From Bordetella sp. H567 (GTDB lineage Bacteria > Pseudomonadota > Gammaproteobacteria > Burkholderiales > Burkholderiaceae_B): a stretch of 64,000 nt of DNA. Below, in pieces: positions 16,274-24,733 of this stretch. The notes beneath the pieces are model-generated. The model was given only the letters and a program-made list of their open reading frames with translations, was not told the DNA's origin and made no database searches. Every line of letters starts with the position of its first letter. Position 1 is the first letter of the stretch. The translations under genes were made by a program, and so were the position numbers. The stretch covers positions 248,001-312,000 of the forward strand of contig NZ_CP012334.1 in the NCBI RefSeq assembly GCF_001704295.1. The letters run 5' to 3'.

Positions 16274-16640
16274 ATGGCGCAGTCTCTCGCTCTCAACGGT
16301 GCATTGGAAAACCTCAGCCTCCTTTCCGGCTCGCCCTTCGCGGTGCAGCTGCCGGGGGGGCCTCAGACACGCCATCGGAAGCGGCGGTCCCGCCTTCACG
16401 CTGACCTTTTACACGCGTGCCGCGGCCGTTGAACACCGCGGAAAACCGCCTGCACGACCTGCGCCATTGCGACCGTGACCCTGCGCGCGCCAGGGCCAAT
16501 GCCCGCTTCCATTACGGATTGGGCACGCCGTTCTACAAGCCGTAGCTGGACCGGCCCTGATGACGTACAGGTGCGGCTATTGGGACGAACATCGCGCGGC
16601 CGGTGACACCGGCCGCCCGCGCCGGGTGCTGATCGGCGGC
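16274..16640 (+). pseudogene. Remnant of a cyclopropane-fatty-acyl-phospholipid synthase-like gene
   Basis: From the ATG at 16274 the translation runs ALENLSLLSGSPFAVQLPGG. At the seven-G run 16354-16360 the frame must change to continue as HAIGSGGPAFTLTFYTRAAA, and again near 16436 to give RANARFHYGLGTPFYKP, a stop, LDRP, two stops and MTYRCGYWDEH. These pieces follow, in order, the N-terminal domain and the NARYHYDLGN-FY-LD-MxYSCGYW segment of the cfa family. At least two frameshifts and three stops interrupt it, and the methyltransferase remainder (over 200 residues) is absent. It is a decayed fragment left between two operons. The identification rests on recognised motifs, not on an alignment. 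Confidence 0.65.
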
Positions 16641-16764
16641 CTATTGAGGTTAACCATTATTCCAACCGACAGCCGCGCTTCCTAAGATGCGGGTTCCACC
16701 ATCGCCGCGATTCTCGCGGAAGCTTTTTCCGCGAGCGGCGCGAGATGCACTGAGGAAACGCTTT

Positions 16765-17628
16765 TTGGCTACGACAGCAACTTCGGCCGTGGATGCGGAG
16801 CGCGCCGTGGTCAGGCGGCGCGCCCGCTTTCCTTGGGCGCGTCTTCTGCACCGGGCGTTTGTCGCACTGATGTACTTCTTCATGCTGTGCCCGCTGATCG
16901 TGGTGGTATGGCTCAGTTTCTTCAAGGACGCCATCCTCTATTTCCCGCCGTCGGGCTACACGCTGCAGTGGTATATCAAGGCCTGGGCCAACGAAGCGTT
17001 CGCCAACGGCTTCGTCTTCAGCCTGCAGGTGGCGCTGCTGGCGGCGGTATGCGGGGTCGTGCTGGGCGTGATGGCGGCGCTGGGCGTCATGCGCTACCGC
17101 TTCGCCGGCGCGGCCTCGGTCAACACCATGCTGCTGTCGCCGCTGCTGGTGCCCGGCATCGTGGCGGGCATCGCCATCTACCTGTTCTATCTGCGCGCCG
17201 AGAACCTGCTGGATCGGGACCTCGTGGGCACCTACGGGGGCCTGGTGATCGCCCATGTTTGCCTGACCATTCCATGGACCGTGCGGCTGGTCACGGCCAG
17301 CATGGCGGGCCTGGACCCGTCCATCGAGGAAGCCGCGCGCAACCTGGGCGCGAGTGCGCCGGTGGCCTTCGTACGCATTACGCTGCCCATGCTGCGCCCC
17401 GCCATTGTCGCCGCGGGCCTGTTCAGTTTCATCGTGTCGTTCGAGAACCTGGAACTGTCGCTCTCGCTGGTGGGGCCCGGTCATACGACCTTGCCGATCG
17501 CCATCATGCAGTACCTGGAATTCAATCTGGACCCGACCATCGCCGCGGTTTCGTCCGTGCAGATCCTCCTGCTGGGGCTGATCATGCTGGTGACCGACCG
17601 CTTCGTCAAACTCAGCCAGGTAGTGTGA
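16765..17628 (+). CDS. ABC transporter permease (PotC-like, spermidine/putrescine type)
   Basis: 287 residues from a proposed TTG start at 16765, which has GAGGAAA 8 bases upstream; the in-frame ATG at 16687 lacks a ribosome-binding site and would add a basic leader. About six membrane segments. The EAA loop is GLDPSIEEAARNLGASAPVA and the pattern CPLIVVVWLSFFKDAILYFP at the N-terminus is typical of PotC permeases. It forms the inner-membrane channel with the second permease encoded at 18720. The ATPase gene starts 4 bases after its stop. Confidence 0.88.
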   Translation: MATTATSAVDAERAVVRRRARFPWARLLHRAFVALMYFFMLCPLIVVVWLSFFKDAILYFPPSGYTLQWYIKAWANEAFANGFVFSLQVALLAAVCGVVLGVMAALGVMRYRFAGAASVNTMLLSPLLVPGIVAGIAIYLFYLRAENLLDRDLVGTYGGLVIAHVCLTIPWTVRLVTASMAGLDPSIEEAARNLGASAPVAFVRITLPMLRPAIVAAGLFSFIVSFENLELSLSLVGPGHTTLPIAIMQYLEFNLDPTIAAVSSVQILLLGLIMLVTDRFVKLSQVV

Positions 17629-17632
17629 GCAC

Positions 17633-18709
17633 ATGGCCAAGGTGTCTTTGGAAAACCTTCATAAGCAATTCGGCGCCTCGGTGGCGGTAGCGGACTTTTC
17701 GCTGGAAATCGCCGATGGCGAACTGGTCGCCTTCCTGGGCCCCAGCGGATGCGGCAAGACCACGACCTTGCGCATGATCGCCGGCTTCCTGGCGCCGTCG
17801 GCAGGCACCATCCGCATCGGCGGCAAGGACGTGACGGACCTGCCCGTGCACAAGCGCGATACGGGCATGGTGTTCCAGCGCTATGCCTTGTTCCCCCACA
17901 TGACGGTGGCGCAGAACGTCGCCTTCGGCCTGGAGATGCACAAGGTGCCTGCCGCGGAGCGCGACAGCCGCATCCGCGAGGTGCTGGACATGGTGCGCAT
18001 GGCCTCGCTGCGCGACCGCTATCCGCGCCAGCTCTCGGGCGGACAGCAGCAGCGGGTGGCGATCGCGCGCGCGCTGGCCATCCAGCCCAAGGTGTTCCTG
18101 CTGGACGAACCGCTGTCCAACCTGGACGCCAAGCTGCGGCTGGAGGTGCGCGAGGAAATCCGCGCGCTGCAGCAGCGCCTGGGCCTGACCACGGTATTCG
18201 TGACGCACGACCAGGAAGAGGCCCTGGCGGTGGCCGATCGCATGGCCATCATGCATGACGGCAAGGTGCAGCAGGTGGGCACGCCGGACGCGCTGTACGA
18301 GCGGCCCGCCAACCTCTTCGTGGCGGACTTCCTGGGCAAGATGAATTTTTTCCAGGGCCGCCTGGCGGAAGACGGCGTGTTCGGCACTGAAAAAGGCACC
18401 CGCATCCGTGTCGAGGGCGGGCCACCCGCCGCGCGCCACATGGGCGTGCGGCCGGAGCGCGTGCGGCTGGCGTCGCAGCCCGGCGACGGCAATGCGCTGC
18501 CGGGCGTGGTGGAATCCACCGTGTACCTGGGCGCGCAGCTGGAAGTGCGCGTCAAGCTGGAAAGCGGCGAGGCCATCCTGAGCCAGCTGGCCAACGGATC
18601 GGGCCGCGCATCGCATCCCGGCGCGGGGACGCACGGCCTGCCGGCACAGGCGGGGGGGCGCGTGTATGCCTGCTTCGAACCGGCCGATTGCGTGATGTTC
18701 GCGGACTGA
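17633..18709 (+). CDS. ABC transporter ATP-binding protein (PotA-like)
   Basis: 358 residues. Walker [21 protein letters not shown] at about residues 38-57, Q-loop [20 protein letters not shown], signature [20 protein letters not shown], Walker [16 protein letters not shown] and switch His [20 protein letters not shown]. The C-terminal 110 residues form a TOBE regulatory domain ([16 protein letters not shown] and [20 protein letters not shown]). It powers uptake through the flanking PotC- and PotB-like permeases. A basic, Gly-rich stretch ([18 protein letters not shown]) near the C-terminus is longer than usual. Confidence 0.94.
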   Translation: MAKVSLENLHKQFGASVAVADFSLEIADGELVAFLGPSGCGKTTTLRMIAGFLAPSAGTIRIGGKDVTDLPVHKRDTGMVFQRYALFPHMTVAQNVAFGLEMHKVPAAERDSRIREVLDMVRMASLRDRYPRQLSGGQQQRVAIARALAIQPKVFLLDEPLSNLDAKLRLEVREEIRALQQRLGLTTVFVTHDQEEALAVADRMAIMHDGKVQQVGTPDALYERPANLFVADFLGKMNFFQGRLAEDGVFGTEKGTRIRVEGGPPAARHMGVRPERVRLASQPGDGNALPGVVESTVYLGAQLEVRVKLESGEAILSQLANGSGRASHPGAGTHGLPAQAGGRVYACFEPADCVMFAD

Positions 18710-18719
18710 GGCGGCGTTC

Positions 18720-19622
18720 ATGAACCCATCGGCCTCCGCATCGACGCCCGCCTCCACCGCCGCCGCGCGGCCCGTGCGCCTGGGCGCCGGCCTCGCTTTT
18801 CCGGCCTCGCTGGTGGTGCTGCTGATCATCATGGTGCCGCTGCTGCAGCTGGTGCGCTACAGCTTCAATCATTTCGATCCGGCCGAGATGATGCAGCAGG
18901 CCTTCACGCTGGAGAACTATGCGAAGTTCTTCGGCGATGCCTACTACCGCAATGTCTTCCTGACCACCATCGGGGTGGCGGCCCTGTGCACGGTGCTTGC
19001 CCTGGTGCTGGGATTCCCGGTGGCCTATTTCCTGGCCCGGACGGACAGCCGCCACAAAAGCCTGCTGGTGATCCTGCTGGTGTTCCCGCTGATGGTGGGC
19101 AGCGTGGTCCGGGCGGCCGGTTGGATGGTGATCCTTGGCAATGCGGGAATCGTCAATGCGACGCTGAAGGCGCTGGGGCTGGTCGGGCATTCCGTGCAGC
19201 TGATGTACACGCCCACCGCCGTGGTCGTCGGCACCACCGCCGTGGTCATGCCGTATCTGATCCTGACGCTGCAAAGCGTGCTGGAAGGCATGGATTTTTC
19301 GGTGGAGGAAGCGGCGCGCAACCTCGGCGCGGATTTCCTGACCACCTTCCGCCGCATCGTGCTGCCGATCGCCGCGCCCGGCGTCGCCGCCGGCACCATG
19401 CTGGTGTTCATCCTCTGCATGAACGCCTATGCCACGCCGGTGCTGCTGGGTGGGACCGGGCTGACCATGATGGCGCCCGCCCTGTACGACCAGATCACGC
19501 GGGCGTCCAATTGGCCCTTCGGTTCGGCCATGGCGCTGATCCTGGTCTGCGCAACCCTGTTGATGGCCTTGCTCTCGAACTGGCTTATCCATCGCCGCTA
19601 TGTGAAAACCATGGCGTCCTGA
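18720..19622 (+). CDS. ABC transporter permease (PotB-like)
   Basis: 300 residues with about six membrane segments. The start of the fold, PASLVVLLIIMVPLLQLVRY, and the EAA loop MDFSVEEAARNLGADFLTTF with FRRIVLPIAAPGVAAGTMLV match PotB/AfuB-type permeases. It should pair with the PotC-like subunit in the inner membrane. It lies 10 bases after the ATPase gene, and the amidohydrolase genes follow 30 bases on, so the transporter and enzymes are co-transcribed. Confidence 0.92.
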   Translation: MNPSASASTPASTAAARPVRLGAGLAFPASLVVLLIIMVPLLQLVRYSFNHFDPAEMMQQAFTLENYAKFFGDAYYRNVFLTTIGVAALCTVLALVLGFPVAYFLARTDSRHKSLLVILLVFPLMVGSVVRAAGWMVILGNAGIVNATLKALGLVGHSVQLMYTPTAVVVGTTAVVMPYLILTLQSVLEGMDFSVEEAARNLGADFLTTFRRIVLPIAAPGVAAGTMLVFILCMNAYATPVLLGGTGLTMMAPALYDQITRASNWPFGSAMALILVCATLLMALLSNWLIHRRYVKTMAS

Positions 19623-19652
19623 ACCTATCCCATCCGCCGCACGGAGCCCCGT

Positions 19653-20900
19653 ATGACTGCTTTCCTGTTCAAGAACGCCAACCTGCTGGATCCGGATTTT
19701 CCCGAGCTGCGCGAAGGCATGCACGTGCTGGTGGAAGACGGCGCGATCAAGGAGGTGTCCGACCGACCCATCGCCGCGCAGTCCGCGCGCCCGATCGATG
19801 TGCGCGGGCGCACGCTGATGCCCGGCCTGATCGACCTGCACGCGCACGTGATGGCGACACAGCTGAACCTGAGTACCCAGGGTATGCTGCCGGATGCGCT
19901 GGTCATGATGCGGTCCGTGCCCATCATGGCCGCGATGCTGCGGCGCGGCTTCACGACGGTGCGCGACGCCGGCGGCGCGGGTTGGGGCCTGAAGTGCGCG
20001 GTGGAGGAAGGCACGGTCGTCGGGCCGCGGCTGTTCATCTCCGGCCGCGCCATCAGCCAGACCGGCGGCCATGGCGACCCCCGTCCCCGGTCGGATCACC
20101 TGCGCCCGATGAGCTTCTGCGGCTGCTGCTTCCGCGCGGGCGACATAGGCCGGGTAGCCGACGGTGTCGACGAAGTGCGCAAGGCCGTGCGCCAGGAATT
20201 GCAGATGGGGGCCGACCAGATCAAGATCATGGCCTCCGGTGGCGTGGCGTCGCCGACGGACCCGATCGCGTCCTTCGGCTACTCCGAAGACGAGATCCGC
20301 GCCATCGTCGCCGAAGCCCGAGGCCGCCAGACCTATGTGCTGGCGCATGCCTACACGGCGGAAGCGATCAGCCGAGCCGTCAAGTGCGGCGTGCGCACCA
20401 TCGAACACGGCAACCTCATCGACGAAGACACGGCCGCCGTCATGGCCTCGCATGGGGCCTATGTGGTGCCGACCCTGATCACCTACGAAGCCCTGGCCAA
20501 CGAGGGCGCGGATTATGGCCTGCCGCCCGACAGCGTCGCCAAGATCGCCACCGTGCGCACCGCGGGCCTGCATTCGCTGGAGATCTACAAGCGGGCCGGC
20601 GTCAAGATGGGGTTCGGTTCGGACCTGCTCGGCCCGTCGCAGCGCCTGCAGAGCGACGAATTCCGCCTGCGCGCGCAGGTACTGACGCCGCACGAGGTCA
20701 TACAGAGCGCGACCAGCGTCGCCGCCGAGGTCCTGCGCATGGACAACCGCCTGGGGCGCATCGTGCCGGGCGCGATCGCCGACGTGCTGGTGGTGGACGG
20801 CAACCCGTACAAGGACGTGTCCTGCCTGCTGGGCCAGGGTGACCATATTCCCCTGGTCATGAAGGACGGCAAGATATTCCACGACATGATGGAGGCCTGA
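19653..20900 (+). CDS. Metal-dependent amidohydrolase (imidazolonepropionase-like)
   Basis: 415 residues. The N-terminal metal motif HxH is in LIDLHAHVMATQL (about residues 65-69). IKIMASGGVASPTDPIASFG holds the lysine expected to be carboxylated, LAHAYTAEAISRAVKCG and IEHGNLIDEDTAAVMASHGA supply further His ligands, and MGFGSDLLGP the final Asp. This matches the large cytosolic amidohydrolase group related to Xaa-Pro dipeptidases and imidazolonepropionases, which hydrolyse amide or lactam bonds with zinc. Both the substrate and the link to the imported compound are unknown. The start at 19653 has ACGGAG. It is the first of two amidohydrolases in the operon. Confidence 0.88.
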   Translation: MTAFLFKNANLLDPDFPELREGMHVLVEDGAIKEVSDRPIAAQSARPIDVRGRTLMPGLIDLHAHVMATQLNLSTQGMLPDALVMMRSVPIMAAMLRRGFTTVRDAGGAGWGLKCAVEEGTVVGPRLFISGRAISQTGGHGDPRPRSDHLRPMSFCGCCFRAGDIGRVADGVDEVRKAVRQELQMGADQIKIMASGGVASPTDPIASFGYSEDEIRAIVAEARGRQTYVLAHAYTAEAISRAVKCGVRTIEHGNLIDEDTAAVMASHGAYVVPTLITYEALANEGADYGLPPDSVAKIATVRTAGLHSLEIYKRAGVKMGFGSDLLGPSQRLQSDEFRLRAQVLTPHEVIQSATSVAAEVLRMDNRLGRIVPGAIADVLVVDGNPYKDVSCLLGQGDHIPLVMKDGKIFHDMMEA

Positions 20901-20903
20901 GCG

Positions 20904-22517
20904 ATGGCGATCGAGAACCCCTATGCCAATGTGGACGTCGGCGAGGAATCACGCGCCATGAACGCGGCCAAGGGCTGGCATCCGCCGGCGGCGGCCACCG
21001 CGCGCGACCGCGGCGACGGCCCGTTCAAGCGCCTGGTGCTGCGCGGCGCGACCATCATCGACGGCACCGGCGCGCCGCCCTGGGGGCCGGTGGACATCGT
21101 GGTGGAGAACGATCGCATCGCCGCGCTGGTCCTGGTGGGAACGCCGCACAAGCCCATCCAGCCCGGCCGCCGCCCACCGCCCGGCGACCACGAAGTGGAT
21201 TGCCACGGCAAGTTCGTCACGCCCGGGTTCGTCGATTCGCATGCGCACATCGGCACGCCCTACCACACCATGAGCGGCGTCGCGCCGCCGGCCGACTACA
21301 TCTACAAGCTGTGGCTGGCGCACGGCGTGACGACCGTGCGCGAAATGGGGTCGATGAACGGCCTGGGCTGGAACCTGGACCAGAAGGACAAGTCGGAACG
21401 CAACGACATCGCCGCGCCGCGCATCCTGGCCCACGTCGTGTTCCCGGCCGTGAACGACCGCGTCAAGACCATCCATACGCCCGAACAGGGCCGCGAATGG
21501 GTGCGCAAGATCAAGGCGCGCGGCGCCGACGGGATCAAGTTCTTCGGTGCGCCGCCCGCCATCATGCAGGCCGCGCTGGACGAGGCGGCCAAGGTCGGCT
21601 TGCGCTCGGGCTGCCACCACGCGCAGATGGCGGTGACGCGCGTGAACGCCCTGAAGTCGGCGCAATGGGGCTTGACCAGTTCGGAGCACTACTACGGCCT
21701 GCCCGAAGCGCTGTTCGAAAACCGCGTGGTCCAGGACTTTCCGACCGACTACAACTACGGCGACGAATACTTTCGTTTCGCGCTGGCCGGGCAGACCTTC
21801 ATGCAGGCGGCACAGCCCGGCAGCGCGAAATGGCGCGAAGTCATGGATCGTTTCCTCGAACTGGACCATACCTTCGTTCCCACCTTCAATATCTACGACG
21901 CCAACCGCGACCTGATGCGGGCGCGCCGCGCCGACTGGCACGACGACTACACCTGGAATGCCATCTGGAAATACTTCCAGCCGCAGCGCGGCGGGCACGG
22001 GGCCTATTGGTATCGCTGGAGCACCACCAACGAGATCGAATGGAAGCAGAACTACCGCCTGTGGATGCAGTTCATCAACGAGTACAAGAACCTGGGTGGC
22101 CGCGTGTGCGCCGGCAGCGATTCCGGATTCATCTTCCAGATATACGGTTTCGGTTTCGTGCGCGAGCTCGAACTCTTGCAGGAGGCGGGCTTCCACCCGC
22201 TGGAGGTGTTGCGCGCGGCCACCTCGCTGGGGGCGGACCTGCTGGGTATCGGCGACGATACGGGCTCGGTGGACGTGGGCAAGCGCGCGGACCTGCTGGT
22301 GCATGACCAGAACCCGCTGGAAGACTTCAAGCTGCTGTACGGCACCGGCGCCATGCGCCTGAACGACGACACCGGCAAGGTGGAATGGAAACGCTCGCTG
22401 CGCTACACCGTCAAGGCCGGCGTGGTGTACGACACCGAACAGTTGCTGGCCGATGTGCGCACGCTGGTCAAGGACAGCTGGGAAGGAGATCCCGATGGAC
22501 CGCCCCACGCCCGTTGA
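20904..22517 (+). CDS. Metal-dependent amidohydrolase, second in operon
   Basis: 537 residues, longer than its neighbour and only distantly similar to it. It has the HxH motif in FVTPGFVDSHAHIGTPYHTM, followed by KARGADGIKFFGAPPAIMQA with the likely bridging Lys, GCHHAQMAVTRVNALKSAQW and SSEHYYGLPEALF with His ligands, and AGSDSGFIFQIYGFGFVREL with the catalytic Asp. A C-terminal composite beta domain includes SVDVGKRADLLVHDQNPLED. The family is the amidohydrolase (urease-like) superfamily with zinc. The gene starts 4 bases after the previous one and overlaps the COG0523 GTPase start by 23 bases, so translation is coupled. Confidence 0.88.
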   Translation: MAIENPYANVDVGEESRAMNAAKGWHPPAAATARDRGDGPFKRLVLRGATIIDGTGAPPWGPVDIVVENDRIAALVLVGTPHKPIQPGRRPPPGDHEVDCHGKFVTPGFVDSHAHIGTPYHTMSGVAPPADYIYKLWLAHGVTTVREMGSMNGLGWNLDQKDKSERNDIAAPRILAHVVFPAVNDRVKTIHTPEQGREWVRKIKARGADGIKFFGAPPAIMQAALDEAAKVGLRSGCHHAQMAVTRVNALKSAQWGLTSSEHYYGLPEALFENRVVQDFPTDYNYGDEYFRFALAGQTFMQAAQPGSAKWREVMDRFLELDHTFVPTFNIYDANRDLMRARRADWHDDYTWNAIWKYFQPQRGGHGAYWYRWSTTNEIEWKQNYRLWMQFINEYKNLGGRVCAGSDSGFIFQIYGFGFVRELELLQEAGFHPLEVLRAATSLGADLLGIGDDTGSVDVGKRADLLVHDQNPLEDFKLLYGTGAMRLNDDTGKVEWKRSLRYTVKAGVVYDTEQLLADVRTLVKDSWEGDPDGPPHAR

Positions 22518-23517
22518 CCTCATCGTGCTGTCCGGCTTCCTGGGCAGCGGCAAGACCACGCTGCTGGTGGACTTCCTGCGCGGGCCCGACGCCGGCGATA
22601 CCGGCGTGATCGTCAACGAAGTCGGCGAAATCGGCGTGGACGGTGCCATTGTGGCGGATGGCGGCGGCGGCGTGCCCATGACCTTGCTGGCCAATGGCTG
22701 CGTGTGCTGCTCGCTGCGCAGCGGGCTCGTGGATACGGTGAACGCGCTGTTGAACGCGCCGCGTCCCGGCGGCAGGCCGCTGGCCCGCATCATCCTGGAG
22801 ACCAGCGGGCTATCCCGGCCGGGCCCCATCATCGCGTCGCTGGCCGATCCGGAACTGGCCGCGCATGGCCTGCGCCTGTCCGTGGTGACCACCTACGACT
22901 GCGCACGCGGCGCGCTGGGCGACGAACAGTTCGAGGAAGCGGCCGCGCAGTTCGCGGCGGCCCAGCGCATCGTGTTGACCAAGACAGACCTGGCGTGCGC
23001 GGACGAAACGGCGGGTTTCGCCCTGGCCACGCATGTGTCGCGTGCGCGCGCGCTGAATCCGCTGGCACAGATCGTCGCGGAAAGCGACCGCCCCCGCGCC
23101 GTCGCGCAGGCTTTCGCCCCGTTGCCCGGCACATCGGCCACCGATATGGCGCTAAGCGCCTTGTCCGCGGCGGGCGCCGCGGGTATCGGCGGCACGGCGT
23201 TACGGCATCCGCGCATCCACGTGTGGCGGGGCAAGGTGCGGCAGCCCATGGCCTGGTCCGCGTTCTCGACATGGCTGGACGATCTGGCGGGCCTGTGCGG
23301 CGACCGGCTCCTGCGCCTGAAGGCGCTGCTGCGGGTCACCGATTGCGCGGAACCCGTGCTGATCCAGAGCGTGGGAACAACCTTCGGCATGCCGCGCCGC
23401 ATGGCTACGCTGTCGCCGGACCAGGACGTGTTGATCGTCATTACCCGCGACCTGGACGCCGACGCGCTGCGGGAATTGCCGCCCGGGTCGCCCGTCGTCC
23501 TGGAGGCCTTCGCATGA
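22495..23517 (+). CDS. COG0523 (CobW/ZNG1 type) GTP-binding metallochaperone-like protein
   Basis: 340 residues from the ATG at 22495, which has GGAAGGAG upstream and lies inside the end of the preceding gene. G1 loop GFLGSGKTTLL at 14-24, NEVGEIGVDG at 41-50, the family metal motif GCVCC at 68-72, ETSGLSRPGP as the G3-like segment and TKTDL as the guanine-specificity motif. COG0523 proteins use GTP to hand metal, often zinc, to client enzymes or help cope with zinc shortage. Lying between two presumably zinc-dependent amidohydrolases and the binding protein gene, it may load metal into those enzymes (inference). The C-terminal half lacks the long His-rich stretch seen in some members. Confidence 0.9.
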   Translation: MDRPTPVDLIVLSGFLGSGKTTLLVDFLRGPDAGDTGVIVNEVGEIGVDGAIVADGGGGVPMTLLANGCVCCSLRSGLVDTVNALLNAPRPGGRPLARIILETSGLSRPGPIIASLADPELAAHGLRLSVVTTYDCARGALGDEQFEEAAAQFAAAQRIVLTKTDLACADETAGFALATHVSRARALNPLAQIVAESDRPRAVAQAFAPLPGTSATDMALSALSAAGAAGIGGTALRHPRIHVWRGKVRQPMAWSAFSTWLDDLAGLCGDRLLRLKALLRVTDCAEPVLIQSVGTTFGMPRRMATLSPDQDVLIVITRDLDADALRELPPGSPVVLEAFA

Positions 23518-23572
23518 GCTTTTGTTTTGGTTATCCGTCTCGTCAACCTACTTAACGGACAGGGGGTCGTCC

Positions 23573-24637
23573 ATGAACCATGAAAACCCGCGGCGCCGCC
23601 GCTTTCTGAAGACCGCCGGCGGACTGGCGTTGGCACCCGCCTTGCCGCTGCTGCCGGCACTGGCCCGCGCGGCCGGCAAGGAGGTGATCGTCGGAACCTG
23701 GGGCGGGGACTACCAGAACCTGCTGCAGCAATACATCTCGCCCCTGGTCGCCAAGCAGGACATCGGCGTGGTATTCGATACGGGCAACGCGGTGCCGCGC
23801 CTGACCAAGCTGCGCTCCGAACGCAATTCGCGCCGGGGCAGCATGGACGTTGCGCTGCTGGGCGAGGTGGACATGTACGATGCGTCTCGCTCGGGGGCGC
23901 TGGCGTCGATCCAGGAACACCAGGCAGCCATGCCCAACCTGGCCAATGTGTACGACCAGTTCAAGACGCCGTATTCCATCCCGCACATTTTCAGCGCGAT
24001 GACGCTGGTCTACAACACGCAGCAGTTTTCGTCGCCGCCCGATTCGGTGCAGATCATGCTGGATCCGAAGTACCAGGGCCGCGTCGGGTTTTCCGACATT
24101 CTTTACCTGTATAACGGCCTGTTCGTCGGCGCCGGACAGAGCGGCGGCCGCTTCTCCAGCTTCGAGCCGGGCAAGAAATTCCTGGAGCAACTGGTCAAGA
24201 ACAAGCCGCGGGTCTATCCGTCGAACGAGGCGGTGGCGACGGCGTTCAAGTCCGGGGAAATCTGGCTGGCCTGCATGTGGAAGGCGCGCGCGCTGCAATG
24301 GCGCGATGCCGGCCTGCCCTTGGGGTTCGCGATTCCCAAGGAAGGCACCATACCGGTGACGTTCGAAGGCGCGGTGCCGAAGAACGCGCGTAATCCGGAT
24401 GCGGCGTGGGCGTATCTGAATGCGCTGCTGGAGCCGGAGGGGCAGGTCCATTTCGCGCGTGCGATGGGCTACGCGCCCACCGTCCATAACGCACCCGTGC
24501 CGCCGGATCTGCAGCAGCGTGTCGGCTTCACCGACGAGGAATTGAAGCGCATCTATCCCTACGACCTGGAGAAGCTGGTCACCACCAAGGCGGAGTTCCT
24601 GGATTACTGGACGAAGTCATTCAAGGGGGCGCTGTAG
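23573..24637 (+). CDS. ABC transporter extracellular substrate-binding protein (PotD-like, Tat signal)
   Basis: 354 residues. The N-terminus MNHENPRRRRFLKTAGGLAL has the twin-arginine motif and is followed by a hydrophobic stretch ending in ALARA, so export as a folded protein by Tat is likely. The mature part begins KEVIVGTWGGDYQNLLQQYI, the family-1/PotD-like binding fold, with VFDTGNAVPRLTKLRSERNS and PYDLEKLVTTKAEFLDYWTK. It is the last gene of the transporter-amidohydrolase operon and should deliver the substrate to the PotABC-like membrane complex. Substrates of this subgroup range from polyamines to opines and other small organics. Confidence 0.9.
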   Translation: MNHENPRRRRFLKTAGGLALAPALPLLPALARAAGKEVIVGTWGGDYQNLLQQYISPLVAKQDIGVVFDTGNAVPRLTKLRSERNSRRGSMDVALLGEVDMYDASRSGALASIQEHQAAMPNLANVYDQFKTPYSIPHIFSAMTLVYNTQQFSSPPDSVQIMLDPKYQGRVGFSDILYLYNGLFVGAGQSGGRFSSFEPGKKFLEQLVKNKPRVYPSNEAVATAFKSGEIWLACMWKARALQWRDAGLPLGFAIPKEGTIPVTFEGAVPKNARNPDAAWAYLNALLEPEGQVHFARAMGYAPTVHNAPVPPDLQQRVGFTDEELKRIYPYDLEKLVTTKAEFLDYWTKSFKGAL

Positions 24638-24733
24638 GGGCAGCTGCGTTTGGCGGGAATGGATCGCCGTGGCGGATACGGCGGTCCATTTCGCGTATCG
24701 GGCGGCGATATCCACTACGACCGCCGCCTTCGG

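Noticed and set aside
20949-22892. 647-codon minus-strand frame over the second amidohydrolase
   Set aside because: The plus strand has all metal motifs of an amidohydrolase; the minus frame is a high-GC shadow.
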